Assembly (NCBI RefSeq): GCF_000284255.1
Contig: NC_017075.1
Location: 4,960,001 to 5,024,000, forward strand
DNA length: 64,000 nt
Direction: 5' to 3'
From: Rubrivivax gelatinosus IL144
GTDB lineage: Bacteria; Pseudomonadota; Gammaproteobacteria; Burkholderiales; Burkholderiaceae_C
This document shows positions 16,249 to 24,658 of the stretch, piece by piece. Numbering within the stretch: position 1 is the stretch's first letter; every line of letters begins with the position of its first letter. Below the pieces are notes generated by a model. The model had not been told where the DNA came from and ran no database searches. It saw only the letters and a list, made by a program, of their open reading frames with translations. Both the position numbers and the translations under genes were made by a program.

Positions 16249-16731
16249 ATGAACTCTCCGCTCACCCACTTCGACGCCCAGGGCCGGGCGCAGATGGTCG
16301 ATGTCGCCGCCAAGGACGAGACGCACCGCGTCGCGCGCGCCGCCGGCACGATCCGCATGCTGCCGGCGACCTTCGAGCTCGTCGCGCAAGGCCGCGCGGC
16401 CAAGGGCGACGTGCTGGGCGTCGCGCGCATCGCGGCGATCCAGGGCGCCAAGCGCACCGCCGAGCTGATCCCGCTGTGCCATCCGCTGCCGATCACGCGC
16501 GTGGCCGTCGAGTTCGAGCTCGACGCCGCCACGTCCAGCGTGCGCTGCGAAGCCCAGGTCGAGACGCGTGGCCGCACCGGCGTCGAGATGGAGGCGCTGA
16601 CCGCGGTGCAGGTCGGCCTGCTCACCATCTACGACATGTGCAAGGCCGCCGACCGCGGCATGGTGATGACCGACGTGCGCGTGCTGGAGAAGCGCGGCGG
16701 CAAGAGCGGCGACTGGGTCGCGCCGGACTGA
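16249..16731 (+). CDS. moaC: Cyclic pyranopterin monophosphate synthase MoaC
   Basis: MoaC works with MoaA in the first committed step of molybdenum-cofactor synthesis, rearranging the GTP-derived intermediate to cyclic pyranopterin monophosphate. The 160-residue protein matches the E. coli length of about 161. Conserved stretches are [10 protein letters not shown], the [13 protein letters not shown] substrate loop, and D-M-C-K-A-A-D, which carries the catalytic lysine. No other moa genes are adjacent. A TATGAT box at 16211-16216 is a possible -10. ATG 16249 aligns with the family start; an in-frame ATG 12 bp upstream is less likely. Confidence 0.97.
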   Translation: MNSPLTHFDAQGRAQMVDVAAKDETHRVARAAGTIRMLPATFELVAQGRAAKGDVLGVARIAAIQGAKRTAELIPLCHPLPITRVAVEFELDAATSSVRCEAQVETRGRTGVEMEALTAVQVGLLTIYDMCKAADRGMVMTDVRVLEKRGGKSGDWVAPD

Positions 16732-16734
16732 GCC

Positions 16735-18492
16735 TCAGGGCCGGAAGAACTCGCGCCAGTCGGGCACACGCTGCGGCGCCTGGCACTGGAACGGCGCGCC
16801 GGCCGCGCCCGCGGCGACGGCGTCGCAGGCCGCGAAGAAGTCCCGGCTGGCGGGGTTGCGGAACTCGCGCAGCCGCTCGGCGATGTGGCGCGCGGCGTCC
16901 AGTTCGCCATGCGCGGCCAGGGCGTTGGCCCAGGCGGTCATCAGCCGCGTGTCCAGCAGATGGTGGGTCGCGCCTTCGAAAGGCTGCATCGCGTCCGGGC
17001 CGGGCACCAGCCCGGTCGTCGCCGCGGCGTAGTCGGCGTGGTAGGCGAAGAGCAGGCTGCGCTGGCCGACGGCGATGCGTTCGACCAGCGGCGGCGAGTC
17101 GGGCGCGCTGCTGAAGATGCGCGTGACCGGCAGGTAGTCGACGACGGCCAGCGTCGCGCCGACGACCAGCGCCAGCCCGCCGGCCCACTGCGTAGGCTGC
17201 GGCCAGCCGTGCGGCATCGCCGGGCCGCGGCGACGGGCGAGCGCGAAGCCCCAGGCCCAGGCCGCCGGCAGCAGGAAATAGGCGTACCAGAGCGGGTACT
17301 CGAGCAGGCTGTGCAGCCCGATCATCAGCACCATCACCCAGGCCGCGCGGCGCTCGATGCCGCCGCCTTCGGCCTCGCCGTCGCGGCCCGGCCGGAAGGC
17401 GAGGCGCGCCGCCGCCCACAGCGCCCACAGCAGCAGCGCCATCACCAGCGCCGCGGCCGGCACACCGAGCTCCACCGCGAGCTGCAGCACGAGGTTGTGC
17501 GAATGGTCGAAGAAGGCCACCGGGCGGTCCGGGAACGGCGTCAGCGACCAGGCGAAGTTGAACTCGCCGAAGCCGACGCCGCCCCAGGGCTGGCGACGGA
17601 TCAGCTCCAGCGTGTTCAGCCAGATGCGCACGCGCGAGCTCGACAGGTCGTTCTCGGCCAGCCGCGCCTCGCCGCCGAAGACGTGCTGCGACAGCCGCGC
17701 CCATTCGGCCATCGCCAGCCAGCCGACGAGGTAGACCAGCGGCGCGGCCAGCAGCAAGAGCCGCGTCGAACGCGCCAGGCGGCGGTCCAGCACGCCCCAC
17801 AGCGCCAGCAGCAGCACGCCGACGAAGCCGGTGCGCGAAGCCGTCAGCACGACGGCGAAGATCAGCGCCGCGAACAAGGCCGCGCCCGCGGCACGCAGCA
17901 GGCGGCTCGCGCGGGCGTCGCGGTAGAGCTCGACCAGCGCGATCACCGCGATCGCCGACCACAGCAGCAGGCTGCTCAGGTGGTTGGGCTGGCGCAGGTT
18001 GCCGACGGCACGCCCGGGAATGCCGGAGCGCGCGATCCACTGGCCGTCGGCCCAGTCGGGGGCGAAGACCTGCACGAGCGCGATCGCGACGTTGAACACG
18101 CCGGCCGCCGCCCAGCCGATGCAGAACGCGGCGAAGACTGCCCGCGGATCGGCCCGCGACTGCGCCGCAGCACCGCCGGACACCATGACCAGCGCCGCGA
18201 GCAGGATGCCGATCGCCGACAGCGCGATGCTCGTCGGCAGCGCCCGCGACCAGGACCAGCAGACGCCGGCCAGCACGACGAGCAGCGCGGCCTTCAGCGG
18301 CCCGGCGCCCCGGCGGTCCGAGCCCACGCGCGGCGCCGTCGCGGCGACGAACAGCCCCCACAGCGCGATCGCCAAGGCCTGGTTCAGGAAGGTCGGCGAC
18401 GGGGAGACGTTGTAGGCCAGCAGCGAAGGGGCGCAGGCGGCGAGCAGGGCCAGCGCGACGTGTGCGATGAAGGCGGGGGAGGCGGCTGGCAA
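16735..18492 (-). CDS. PglL-type O-oligosaccharyltransferase / Wzy_C ligase (copy 1)
   Basis: A 585-residue polytopic inner-membrane protein of the Wzy/WaaL/PglL ligase superfamily. About a dozen hydrophobic segments fill residues 1-430, with the PglL-typical G-N-L-R-Q-P-N-H (about 165) and the catalytic-loop signature F-F-D-H-S-H-N-L-V-L-Q. A C-terminal soluble segment contains the Wzy_C_2 region. Such enzymes transfer a lipid-linked glycan to Ser/Thr of pilin or other exported proteins. The start is TTG 18492, chosen because GGAGA lies about 9 bases upstream and no ATG fits. It is downstream of a paralogue and of pilA on the same strand, supporting pilin glycosylation. It could also be an O-antigen ligase. 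Confidence 0.82.
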   Translation of the reverse strand: MPAASPAFIAHVALALLAACAPSLLAYNVSPSPTFLNQALAIALWGLFVAATAPRVGSDRRGAGPLKAALLVVLAGVCWSWSRALPTSIALSAIGILLAALVMVSGGAAAQSRADPRAVFAAFCIGWAAAGVFNVAIALVQVFAPDWADGQWIARSGIPGRAVGNLRQPNHLSSLLLWSAIAVIALVELYRDARASRLLRAAGAALFAALIFAVVLTASRTGFVGVLLLALWGVLDRRLARSTRLLLLAAPLVYLVGWLAMAEWARLSQHVFGGEARLAENDLSSSRVRIWLNTLELIRRQPWGGVGFGEFNFAWSLTPFPDRPVAFFDHSHNLVLQLAVELGVPAAALVMALLLWALWAAARLAFRPGRDGEAEGGGIERRAAWVMVLMIGLHSLLEYPLWYAYFLLPAAWAWGFALARRRGPAMPHGWPQPTQWAGGLALVVGATLAVVDYLPVTRIFSSAPDSPPLVERIAVGQRSLLFAYHADYAAATTGLVPGPDAMQPFEGATHHLLDTRLMTAWANALAAHGELDAARHIAERLREFRNPASRDFFAACDAVAAGAAGAPFQCQAPQRVPDWREFFRP

Positions 18493-18574
18493 GAGAGTGG
18501 GTCTCCGGCCTCGGGCGGCGAGGGAGCCCGGCGGCGAGGCCGCGCGATGCTACCAAGAACGATCGCTGTGCCGG

Positions 18575-20302
18575 TCAGGGCGGCGGCGGCCGCACCGTCA
18601 GCCCCGCCGCGGCCAGGGCCGTAGGTGGCAGGGCGACCTGTCGCAGCAGCGGCTGCTGACTCGTGATCGACGTCCACGCATCGTAGGCCTCCTCGCAGCG
18701 CTCGAAACGGTGCATGCGGCACAGCCGGCGGATCTCGAGTTCGGCTTCGCGAGGATGGCCGTTGAGCGCGGAAGCGAGCGCGTAGCGCAGCATCACCGGC
18801 GGGTAGGGAAAACGCTCCGCGACCGAGCGCATCGTCTCCAGCTGCGACGGACTCATGCCGGTCCGGGCCTCGGTGCGGATGAAGTCCTGGAACGCACGCT
18901 GCTGGGTCAGCAGGCGCAGGTCCGGGGTCTCGCTGGTGATGGTCGCGGTGCCGATGCGGGCGGCTTCCATCCGCAGCGTGCGAAACGATGTCTCGACCTG
19001 GGCGTACTCGTAGCCGATGGCGGCGACCAGCGTCATCAGCACCAGCCCGCCGACGCGGGGCAGCGGCGAGGGCAGGACCACGCCTTCTGCCGGCCGCTCG
19101 AGCGCTTGGGTCGCGCCGATGAAGAGACCCAAGGGGATCAGGAAGTAGGCGTACTCCAGCGGGTACTCCAGCATCCCGTGGACGAGGATGCCGGCAGCGC
19201 CGAGCAGCAGCCACGCCGAACGTGGGTCGCGACAGCCGCGGAAGGTTCTCAGCAAGCCCCAGACGAGCAGCGCGACGAGCAGCAGGCCCAGCGGCACGCC
19301 GTTCCAGACCAGCAAGTCGAGCACGATGTTGTGGGCGTGCTCGATGTTTTCGCCGACATAGGGCCTGTCGGCCGCGACACTGTGCTGGGCACGGGCGACC
19401 TGCTGCCAGCCGTAGCCCGACCACGGCTGCTGCCGCAGCGCATCGAGCATCGCGGTCCAGTGCGCATAACGAGTCCCCGGCTGTACAGCCTGTTCGAGCG
19501 ACCTGCCCGAACTGAGGCCCAGCCAATCGTTGAACGCCGGCCAGCCCGCGGCCAGCAGTGCGAAGCCGACGGCGAGCGCGACGGCCTCCCGGCGGGCCAG
19601 CGCCCACCGGGTGCGGGCGCCGACGGTCAAGGCGATGACGAGCAATGCGGCGATCTGAAGCCAGCCCGTGCGCGAGCCGGACATCACCATGCCGAACAGC
19701 AGCCATGCCGTACACAGGAAGAAGACGGCCTTGCCGATGCGAGCCGACTGGAACAGCAGACCCGCGGCCGAAATCCCGAGCAGCGCCACGGTGCACAAGT
19801 GATTCGCCTGCGCGACGTTGCCGAACGGGCGCGTGCCCGGCGGCAGGTCGACCTGCCAGACGCCGAGCGGGGCCACCTGCATCCATTGGGCCAGCGCGAT
19901 GCCCACCGACAGGGCCGCGCTGGCGACCATGACGGCGGCGAGCGAGGTAAGGCCGTCAAGTCGGCGCCCCGAGTCGCCCGGCAATGCGCGACCGAGCATC
20001 AGCGCCGCCGCGAATGCGCACAGGTACAGCACGACCATGAGCGCATCGCCGAAGAAGAAGACCTGGCCCGACGCCCATTGGGCCAACGCGACGGCGCTGC
20101 CGATGACCAGAACGGCGAGCAGCGAGATGTCGATCCGTGACGGTCCGGCCCAGCACGAGAGCGAGCTTGCCACCAGCACCAATACCAGCCCATCGGACCA
20201 GGCCGACACCCAGGGCGCATAGTGGTTGGAGACCAGCCATGCGACCGGCACCAGCGCAAGCAACACCGCGAACGACCTCATTGCGCCTTTCGGGTTCGAC
20301 AC
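18575..20302 (-). CDS. PglL-type O-oligosaccharyltransferase / Wzy_C ligase (copy 2)
   Basis: A 575-residue paralogue of the neighbouring ligase with the same layout: N-terminal membrane helices, the G-N-V-A-Q-A-N-H motif (about residue 162), the loop signature N-I-E-H-A-H-N-I-V-L-D-L, the conserved L-E-Y-P-L-E-Y-A-Y-F, and a soluble C-terminal Wzy_C_2-like segment. Its GC content and amino-acid mix look slightly less extreme than copy 1. GTG 20302 and ATG 20281 are both possible starts; the ATG has AAAGG 8 bases upstream and begins the hydrophobic region directly. It lies between pilA and copy 1, all on the minus strand, but the pilA terminator precedes it. Confidence 0.82.
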   Translation of the reverse strand: MSNPKGAMRSFAVLLALVPVAWLVSNHYAPWVSAWSDGLVLVLVASSLSCWAGPSRIDISLLAVLVIGSAVALAQWASGQVFFFGDALMVVLYLCAFAAALMLGRALPGDSGRRLDGLTSLAAVMVASAALSVGIALAQWMQVAPLGVWQVDLPPGTRPFGNVAQANHLCTVALLGISAAGLLFQSARIGKAVFFLCTAWLLFGMVMSGSRTGWLQIAALLVIALTVGARTRWALARREAVALAVGFALLAAGWPAFNDWLGLSSGRSLEQAVQPGTRYAHWTAMLDALRQQPWSGYGWQQVARAQHSVAADRPYVGENIEHAHNIVLDLLVWNGVPLGLLLVALLVWGLLRTFRGCRDPRSAWLLLGAAGILVHGMLEYPLEYAYFLIPLGLFIGATQALERPAEGVVLPSPLPRVGGLVLMTLVAAIGYEYAQVETSFRTLRMEAARIGTATITSETPDLRLLTQQRAFQDFIRTEARTGMSPSQLETMRSVAERFPYPPVMLRYALASALNGHPREAELEIRRLCRMHRFERCEEAYDAWTSITSQQPLLRQVALPPTALAAAGLTVRPPPP

Positions 20303-20416
20303 GATCTGGAGAATCTTTCCGCACGAGGTGGCACGCGAGCACGCCGTTTGAGACTCCGTGGCGTGTCACGCGGGATCCACGGATACTCTGCTGGATGGCA
20401 GGAGCCATCTTCCGCA

Positions 20417-20443
20417 AGAAAAAGGGCAGCCCTCAGGCTGCCC
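20417..20443 (-). terminator. Rho-independent terminator of pilA
   Basis: Arms GGGCAGCC (20424-20431) and GGCTGCCC (20436-20443) with loop CTCA. On the minus strand the hairpin is followed by TTTTTCTT. It begins 37 bp after the pilA stop. Confidence 0.85.
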
Positions 20444-20479
20444 TCTCGTCGAAGCACGAACTGAATATTCGACCGCTGA

Positions 20480-20920
20480 TTACCAGGTCTGGTCGGACTT
20501 GCACGAGCCGGGCAGGTACTTCTTGAAGGCCGTGTCAGAGGTGCCGCAGGCCCATTCCGTCACCAGGTTGCCGCTGATCGTCGGAACCAGAATGACGTGC
20601 CCGGTGACCGGCAGGTTCTGCGTCGTGACCCGGATCTTGCCGCTGCTGCCCTTCGTCTCGACGGAAGCGACGTACTTCGACGTCGACGAGCTGGACTCGC
20701 AACCCCAGGAGTTGTCAGCGCTCGGCAGGCTGCCGGACGAGGTTTGCACGGCTTCGGTGATGGCCGTGCGGCAGGTCGACGCCGCGAGGACGACTTCGGA
20801 CACCTTCGCCTTGACGGTGTAGTCCTGGTAGGCCGGCAGCGCGACCGCCGCCAGGATGCCGATGATCGCGACGACGATCATCAGTTCGATCAGGGTGAAA
20901 CCTTGTTGCACACGCTTCAT
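20480..20920 (-). CDS. pilA: Type IV pilin PilA
   Basis: The major subunit of type IV pili, made as a prepilin and cleaved by PilD. The 146-residue protein has a 7-residue leader ending in Gly (M-K-R-V-Q-Q-G), then F-T-L-I-E-L-M with Glu at mature position 5 and the hydrophobic assembly helix. Cys residues in the globular head (S-T-C-R-T-A-I, S-W-G-C, W-A-C-G and the C-terminal S-C-K-S-D) can form the usual disulfides, including a C-terminal D-loop. Ser-rich stretches (S-S-G-S, E-S-S-S-S-T-S) are plausible O-glycan sites for the two PglL-type ligases downstream. ATG 20920 has GGGAG upstream. A sigma-54 promoter precedes it and a terminator follows. Confidence 0.96.
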   Translation of the reverse strand: MKRVQQGFTLIELMIVVAIIGILAAVALPAYQDYTVKAKVSEVVLAASTCRTAITEAVQTSSGSLPSADNSWGCESSSSTSKYVASVETKGSSGKIRVTTQNLPVTGHVILVPTISGNLVTEWACGTSDTAFKKYLPGSCKSDQTW

Positions 20921-20974
20921 GGACGGTACTCCCGTGGGGTGAGTGGAAAGGAGGAATCGAGGACACCCCGCATT

Positions 20975-20990
20975 TGCAGGGGTCGTGCCA
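20975..20990 (-). promoter_or_regulatory. Sigma-54 (-24/-12) promoter of pilA
   Basis: The minus strand reads TGGCACGACCCCTGCA, matching the RpoN consensus TGGCACG-N4-TTGCA with a single mismatch and correct GG/GC spacing. The start site would lie roughly 40-45 bases before the pilA ATG. RpoN- and PilR-dependent pilA transcription is established in other bacteria; the pilSR genes are not in this window. Confidence 0.85.
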
Positions 20991-21026
20991 TGCGGCAAAG
21001 CGTCGACTGGTTCACACCCGCTGACG

Positions 21027-21084
21027 AAAAACGTCACTTTTCTCGCCCAACGTGGCGCCGCACCGGGCGCAAAGCGACGTTTTT
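21027..21084 (-). terminator. Probable terminator after the MBL gene
   Basis: AAAAACGTC-ACTTT (from 21027) and AAAGCGACGTTTTT (ending 21084) form a long imperfect stem. On the minus strand the hairpin closes with GTGACGTTTTT directly after the MBL stop at 21087. The stem is AT-rich at its base and could work in both directions, insulating this operon from pilA. Confidence 0.5.
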
Positions 21085-21086
21085 GG

Positions 21087-21872
21087 TCAGTCGCCGAGCA
21101 CCAGCCGCTGGCCGGCGCGCAGCGCGCGCATGCGGTGCGGGCCGGGCAGCGCCGCGACCTGCGACATCACCTGCTCGACCATGCCCGGCTTGATGTGGGT
21201 GATGTAGACGTCCACGCCGCGTGGCAGCCGCGCCAGTTCGTCGCGCAGCAGCGCCGGGCACAGGTGCTGACTCAGCTCGGCCATCGCACGTTCCTCGTCG
21301 TCGAAGGCGGTCTCGACGATCAGCCCGCGCAGGTCCAGCTGCTCCAGGCGCCGCCACAGCGCCGGCGCCGGGCCGGTGTCGCCGCTGTAGGCCCAGGCGC
21401 GGCCGGCGGCGTCGATCAGCGCGAAGCCGACCGCCGGCACGGTGTGCGTGGCCGGCAGGACTTCCAGCCAACGGCCGCGGCCCAGGTCCAGGCGCTCGCC
21501 CACCGCGAAAGGCACGAAGGCCAGCATCGGCTGCTGCGGGCTCGGCAACTGGGTGAAGTCGGGCCAGATGACGCCGTTGAAGACGTGCGCGTGCAGCGCC
21601 GCCAGCGTCTCGGGCAGGGCGTGCACGCGGATCGGCGGCCGTCCGGCCGCGGCGCGGCGGCGTTTGACGCTGTCGGCCAGCAGGCCGATGGCGAGCACAT
21701 GGTCCAGGTGCGAGTGGCTGACGAAGACGTCGTCGATGCGCGCCAGTTCGTCGAGTTCGAGGTCGCCGACGCCGGTGCCGGCATCGACGAGCACATCGTC
21801 GTCGACGAGAAACGAGGTGGTTCGGTTGCCGGCGGCGATGGAGCCCGAACAACCGAGGACGCGGATCTGCAT
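21087..21872 (-). CDS. Metallo-beta-lactamase-fold hydrolase, class II cyclic-nucleotide phosphodiesterase-like
   Basis: A 261-residue soluble enzyme of the MBL superfamily. The dinuclear metal site is visible as H53-S-H55-L-D57-H58, with further ligands in P-A-T-H-T-V, Y-S-G-D-T-G-P and the final Y-I-T-H-I-K-P-G-M. The tail and general spacing are closest to class II 3',5'-cyclic-nucleotide phosphodiesterases, which hydrolyse cAMP/cGMP; tRNase Z-like or other MBL activity cannot be excluded. It is last in a run of minus-strand genes with FHA, PP2C and kinase genes, which suggests a signalling role. The 177-bp gap upstream means it may also have its own promoter. ATG 21872 is the only sensible start. 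Confidence 0.75.
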   Translation of the reverse strand: MQIRVLGCSGSIAAGNRTTSFLVDDDVLVDAGTGVGDLELDELARIDDVFVSHSHLDHVLAIGLLADSVKRRRAAAGRPPIRVHALPETLAALHAHVFNGVIWPDFTQLPSPQQPMLAFVPFAVGERLDLGRGRWLEVLPATHTVPAVGFALIDAAGRAWAYSGDTGPAPALWRRLEQLDLRGLIVETAFDDEERAMAELSQHLCPALLRDELARLPRGVDVYITHIKPGMVEQVMSQVAALPGPHRMRALRAGQRLVLGD

Positions 21873-22049
21873 GAGGCGGTGGGTCGACCGCCGATGCGCC
21901 GACGGGAGAACCGATGCTGACCGTCGCCGCCGGCCGGCGCAAGCCGCGAAATCGACGTCCGGCCCGCTTTACCGAGGGGTGCAGGCGTTGCCGGCGGGCT
22001 TAACGTGAAGATCGTCACGCGGCGACGCAGACGCCGCCCCGAACCGCCT

Positions 22050-22715
22050 TCAGTGGTGGATGAACTGCATCGCCGTGCCGGCGAGTTCGATGACGTCGCC
22101 GTTGCGCAGCGGCACCGAGTCGCCGACCAGCGGCACGCCGTTGACGCTCGGCCGGTTGACGCCTTCGACGTGCGAGAAGGCGTAGCCGTTGGGACGCCGC
22201 GTGATCGAGGCCACCTGCACGCCGGGCTTGCCGACCGTCGTGACGACCTTGGTCAGCATGACCTCGCGTCCGGCGGCCGCACCGTTGAGCACCTTGATCG
22301 ACGCGCTGCCCGAGGCCGCCGCGGCGATGATCGGCGCGTGGCCCGAGCGCGTCGGGCCGGCCGACGTGAACGGCGGCGGCGTCGAAGCCGCGGGGCGCAT
22401 GACCAGCGTCTTCTCGTAGTCCGAGTTCTCTTCGGTCAGGTACTTGATCTTGTACTTGCCGATCTCGACGGTGTCATTGTGCGCCAGCAGCTGCTTCTTG
22501 ATCGCCTTGCCGTTGATGTAGGTGCCGTTGGTGCTGTTGAGGTCTTCGATGAAGACGTCGGCCCCGACCATCTGCAGCACCGCGTGCTCGCCGCTGACGG
22601 CGAGGTTGTCGATGACGATGTCGTTGTACGGGCGCCGCCCGAGCGTCGTCTTGTCCTTGGTGATCTGGACTTCCTTGATGACGACACCGTCGAGCGAAAC
22701 GACCAGCTTGCCCAT
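22050..22715 (-). CDS. Two-FHA-domain phosphothreonine-binding protein
   Basis: A 221-residue soluble protein. The first FHA domain (about 1-95) is canonical: T-L-G-R-R-P-Y-N-D, then S-G-E-H and N-S-T-N-G-T-Y-I-N-G, the residues that bind phosphothreonine. A Thr/Pro/Ser-rich linker (about 100-130) begins with Y-E-K-T-L-V-M, a plausible kinase target. The second FHA-like domain (about 133-221) is degenerate: it has V-G-K-P in place of the G-R core but keeps F-S-H and R-P-S-V-N-G. It probably reads or carries the phosphorylation set by the kinase and PP2C phosphatase encoded just upstream. ATG 22715 lies 88 bp downstream of the PP2C stop. Confidence 0.88.
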   Translation of the reverse strand: MGKLVVSLDGVVIKEVQITKDKTTLGRRPYNDIVIDNLAVSGEHAVLQMVGADVFIEDLNSTNGTYINGKAIKKQLLAHNDTVEIGKYKIKYLTEENSDYEKTLVMRPAASTPPPFTSAGPTRSGHAPIIAAAASGSASIKVLNGAAAGREVMLTKVVTTVGKPGVQVASITRRPNGYAFSHVEGVNRPSVNGVPLVGDSVPLRNGDVIELAGTAMQFIHH

Positions 22716-22803
22716 TCGAGACCTCAGATGTGCCGACCGTCTGCGGCGGCGTGCGAGTCGCCTGCCAGGATGGGACCGGCCAGGCGGGATGCGTGGAGAA
22801 CGA

Positions 22804-23598
22804 CTAGCGGCGGAAGGGCCACCAGGACCGGCCAGAAGCCCCGGAGCCCCCGGAAACGCGCACCAGGATGACCGAGATATTATCCCTTCCCCCTGCGGCA
22901 TTGGCCGCGTCAATAAGGGTGCGACACCCCTCGTCAAGGGACTCGCCGCAGGCCGCCAGCAGGCGGCCGATCGCGCCGTCGTCGAGCATGTCCGACAGGC
23001 CGTCGGAGCACAGCAGGTACAGGTCGCCGGGCATCACGTCGTGCGGATGCATCTCCAGCAGCACGGTGTCCTCGACGCCGACGGCGCGCGTGACCAGGTT
23101 CTTGTTGGCCGAGAACGCCGCCTGTTCGGGCGTGATCAGGCCGGCGTCGATCTGCTCCTGCAGCAGCGAGTGGTCGCGCGTGATCTGCTGCAGCCGGCCG
23201 GCGCGCATGCGGTAGGCCCGCGAGTCGCCGACGTGGCCGACGATGACCCGGCTTTCGCGGAAGACAGCGACGACCAGCGTCGTGCCCATGCCGGCGTACT
23301 GGGGGTTGGCGTTGGCGGCGTTGAAGATCGCGCGGTTGGCGTTGTCCACGCAGATGTCCATCGCGCGGCGCACGTCGGCGTCGCCGGCCTGGGCGCCGGC
23401 TTCCTGCAGCCAGCGGCCGAGTTCGCGCACGATGAAGCTGGTGGCCATCTGGCTGGCCACTTCGCCGGCGTTGTAGCCGCCCATGCCGTCGGCCAGCACG
23501 GCCAGCGAGGTGCCCTCGTCGATCGCAACCGAGTCTTCGTTGTTGCTGCGCGCACGGCCGGTATCGAGGGCCGAGCAGAACTCGGTCGTCATCGGCAT
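22804..23598 (-). CDS. PP2C-type Ser/Thr protein phosphatase (Stp1-like)
   Basis: A soluble PPM-family phosphatase of 264 residues that dephosphorylates Ser/Thr proteins with Mn2+ or Mg2+. Metal and catalytic motifs are all present: R-x-x-N-E-D-S (about residues 17-22), L-A-D-G-M-G-G-Y-N-A-G-E, G-T-T-L-V-V, V-G-H-V-G-D-S-R-A-Y, L-C-S-D-G-L-S-D, and G-G-R-D-N-I-S-V. This is the minimal bacterial catalytic domain without a sensor or membrane anchor. It lies 76 bp after the kinase and 88 bp before the FHA gene, so the three form a writer, eraser and reader set. Its Mn2+ dependence is noteworthy beside the Mn2+-type riboswitch upstream. Confidence 0.93.
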   Translation of the reverse strand: MPMTTEFCSALDTGRARSNNEDSVAIDEGTSLAVLADGMGGYNAGEVASQMATSFIVRELGRWLQEAGAQAGDADVRRAMDICVDNANRAIFNAANANPQYAGMGTTLVVAVFRESRVIVGHVGDSRAYRMRAGRLQQITRDHSLLQEQIDAGLITPEQAAFSANKNLVTRAVGVEDTVLLEMHPHDVMPGDLYLLCSDGLSDMLDDGAIGRLLAACGESLDEGCRTLIDAANAAGGRDNISVILVRVSGGSGASGRSWWPFRR

Positions 23599-23674
23599 CT
23601 CTCGAACCTCGGGCTGACGGTCATGGTTTTTTGCGATTGTGCAACGGAAGAACCTCGCAGGAATCGTCAGCTCG

Positions 23675-24553
23675 TCAAGGGCGTGACATCGGTCCTGCCG
23701 CGGCCGCGTCGATCGTCTGGAGGACGTCCTCCAGCGCCTTGGCCACCTCGTCGGCCGAAGCCGGACGCTGCGCCGGCGGTTTGGCGAGCAGGCGCGCGAC
23801 GATGCCGGTCAGCGCCGGCGGCAGGCCGGGGCGCAGGCGGGCGAGGTCCGGCGCCGGCTGCTCGGCCACCTGGCGCAGCAGTTCGCCCAGCGACGGCGAC
23901 TCGTGCGGCCGGCGGCCGGCCAGCAGCTCGAACAGGGTGACACCCAGCGCGTACAGGTCGCCGCGCGGCGTGGCCGGCGCCCCGGCGAGCTGCTCGGGCG
24001 CCAGGTAGGCCGGCGAGCCGAGCACGAGCCCGGTACGCGTGCTGTCGCCGTCGGCGCGGCGGGCGAGGCCGAAGTCGGTCAGCGTGACGCGGCGGCTGCT
24101 CCAGTCGACGATGACGTTGGACGGCTTGAGATCGCGGTGCACGACGCCGCGCCCGTGGGCGTAGGCCAGCGCACGCGCGACCCGGGCCATCACGCCGATC
24201 ACCACCGGCTCGGGCAACAGGCGCGCCGCGTGGGTGTAGCGCTCCAGGCTGCAGCCGGGCAGCAGCTCCATCACCAGCCAGGGGCCGGCGTCGTCGTGGC
24301 CGGCGTCGAGCACACGCACGATGTCGGGGTGCTGCAGCCGCCGCGTCGTCTCGGCCTCGGCGGCGAAGCGGCGCGCCGCCTCGGCGCGCCGGCGCGAATC
24401 GGCGATCGTCGCGCGCAGCCGCTTGAAGGCGACCTGCTCGCCGCTGGCCAGTCGGGTGGCGACGAAAACCTCGCCGTGCTCGCCCGAGCCCAGACGGCTG
24501 GCGAGGCGGTATCCGCCCACGACGGGGCCGACGGCAGGGGTCTCGGGGCGCAC
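23675..24553 (-). CDS. Hanks-type Ser/Thr protein kinase (soluble, catalytic domain only)
   Basis: A 292-residue eukaryotic-like kinase. Visible motifs are the Gly loop G-S-G-E-H-G-E-V (22-29), ATP-anchoring K44 in V-A-F-K, catalytic D141 in H-R-D-L-K-P-S-N, Mg-binding D160 in T-D-F-G, the A-P-E-Q activation-segment end, and P-R-G-D-L-Y-A-L-G in helix F. Unlike PknB/PrkC it has no transmembrane helix or PASTA/sensor region, so its input is cytosolic or supplied by a partner. The start is uncertain: GTG 24553 is the upstream limit without a clear Shine-Dalgarno, and a GTG about 11 codons later would also keep the domain intact. Confidence 0.92.
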   Translation of the reverse strand: MRPETPAVGPVVGGYRLASRLGSGEHGEVFVATRLASGEQVAFKRLRATIADSRRRAEAARRFAAEAETTRRLQHPDIVRVLDAGHDDAGPWLVMELLPGCSLERYTHAARLLPEPVVIGVMARVARALAYAHGRGVVHRDLKPSNVIVDWSSRRVTLTDFGLARRADGDSTRTGLVLGSPAYLAPEQLAGAPATPRGDLYALGVTLFELLAGRRPHESPSLGELLRQVAEQPAPDLARLRPGLPPALTGIVARLLAKPPAQRPASADEVAKALEDVLQTIDAAAAGPMSRP

Positions 24554-24658
24554 GGGCGACAGCGGCGACGGTCAGGGCGAATGCCAACTTGCGACGCTAG
24601 CACAGGCCCGCGGCCGCGCCCCGCGACCCGGTCACGGGGGACACCCGCGTTCGTGTGT

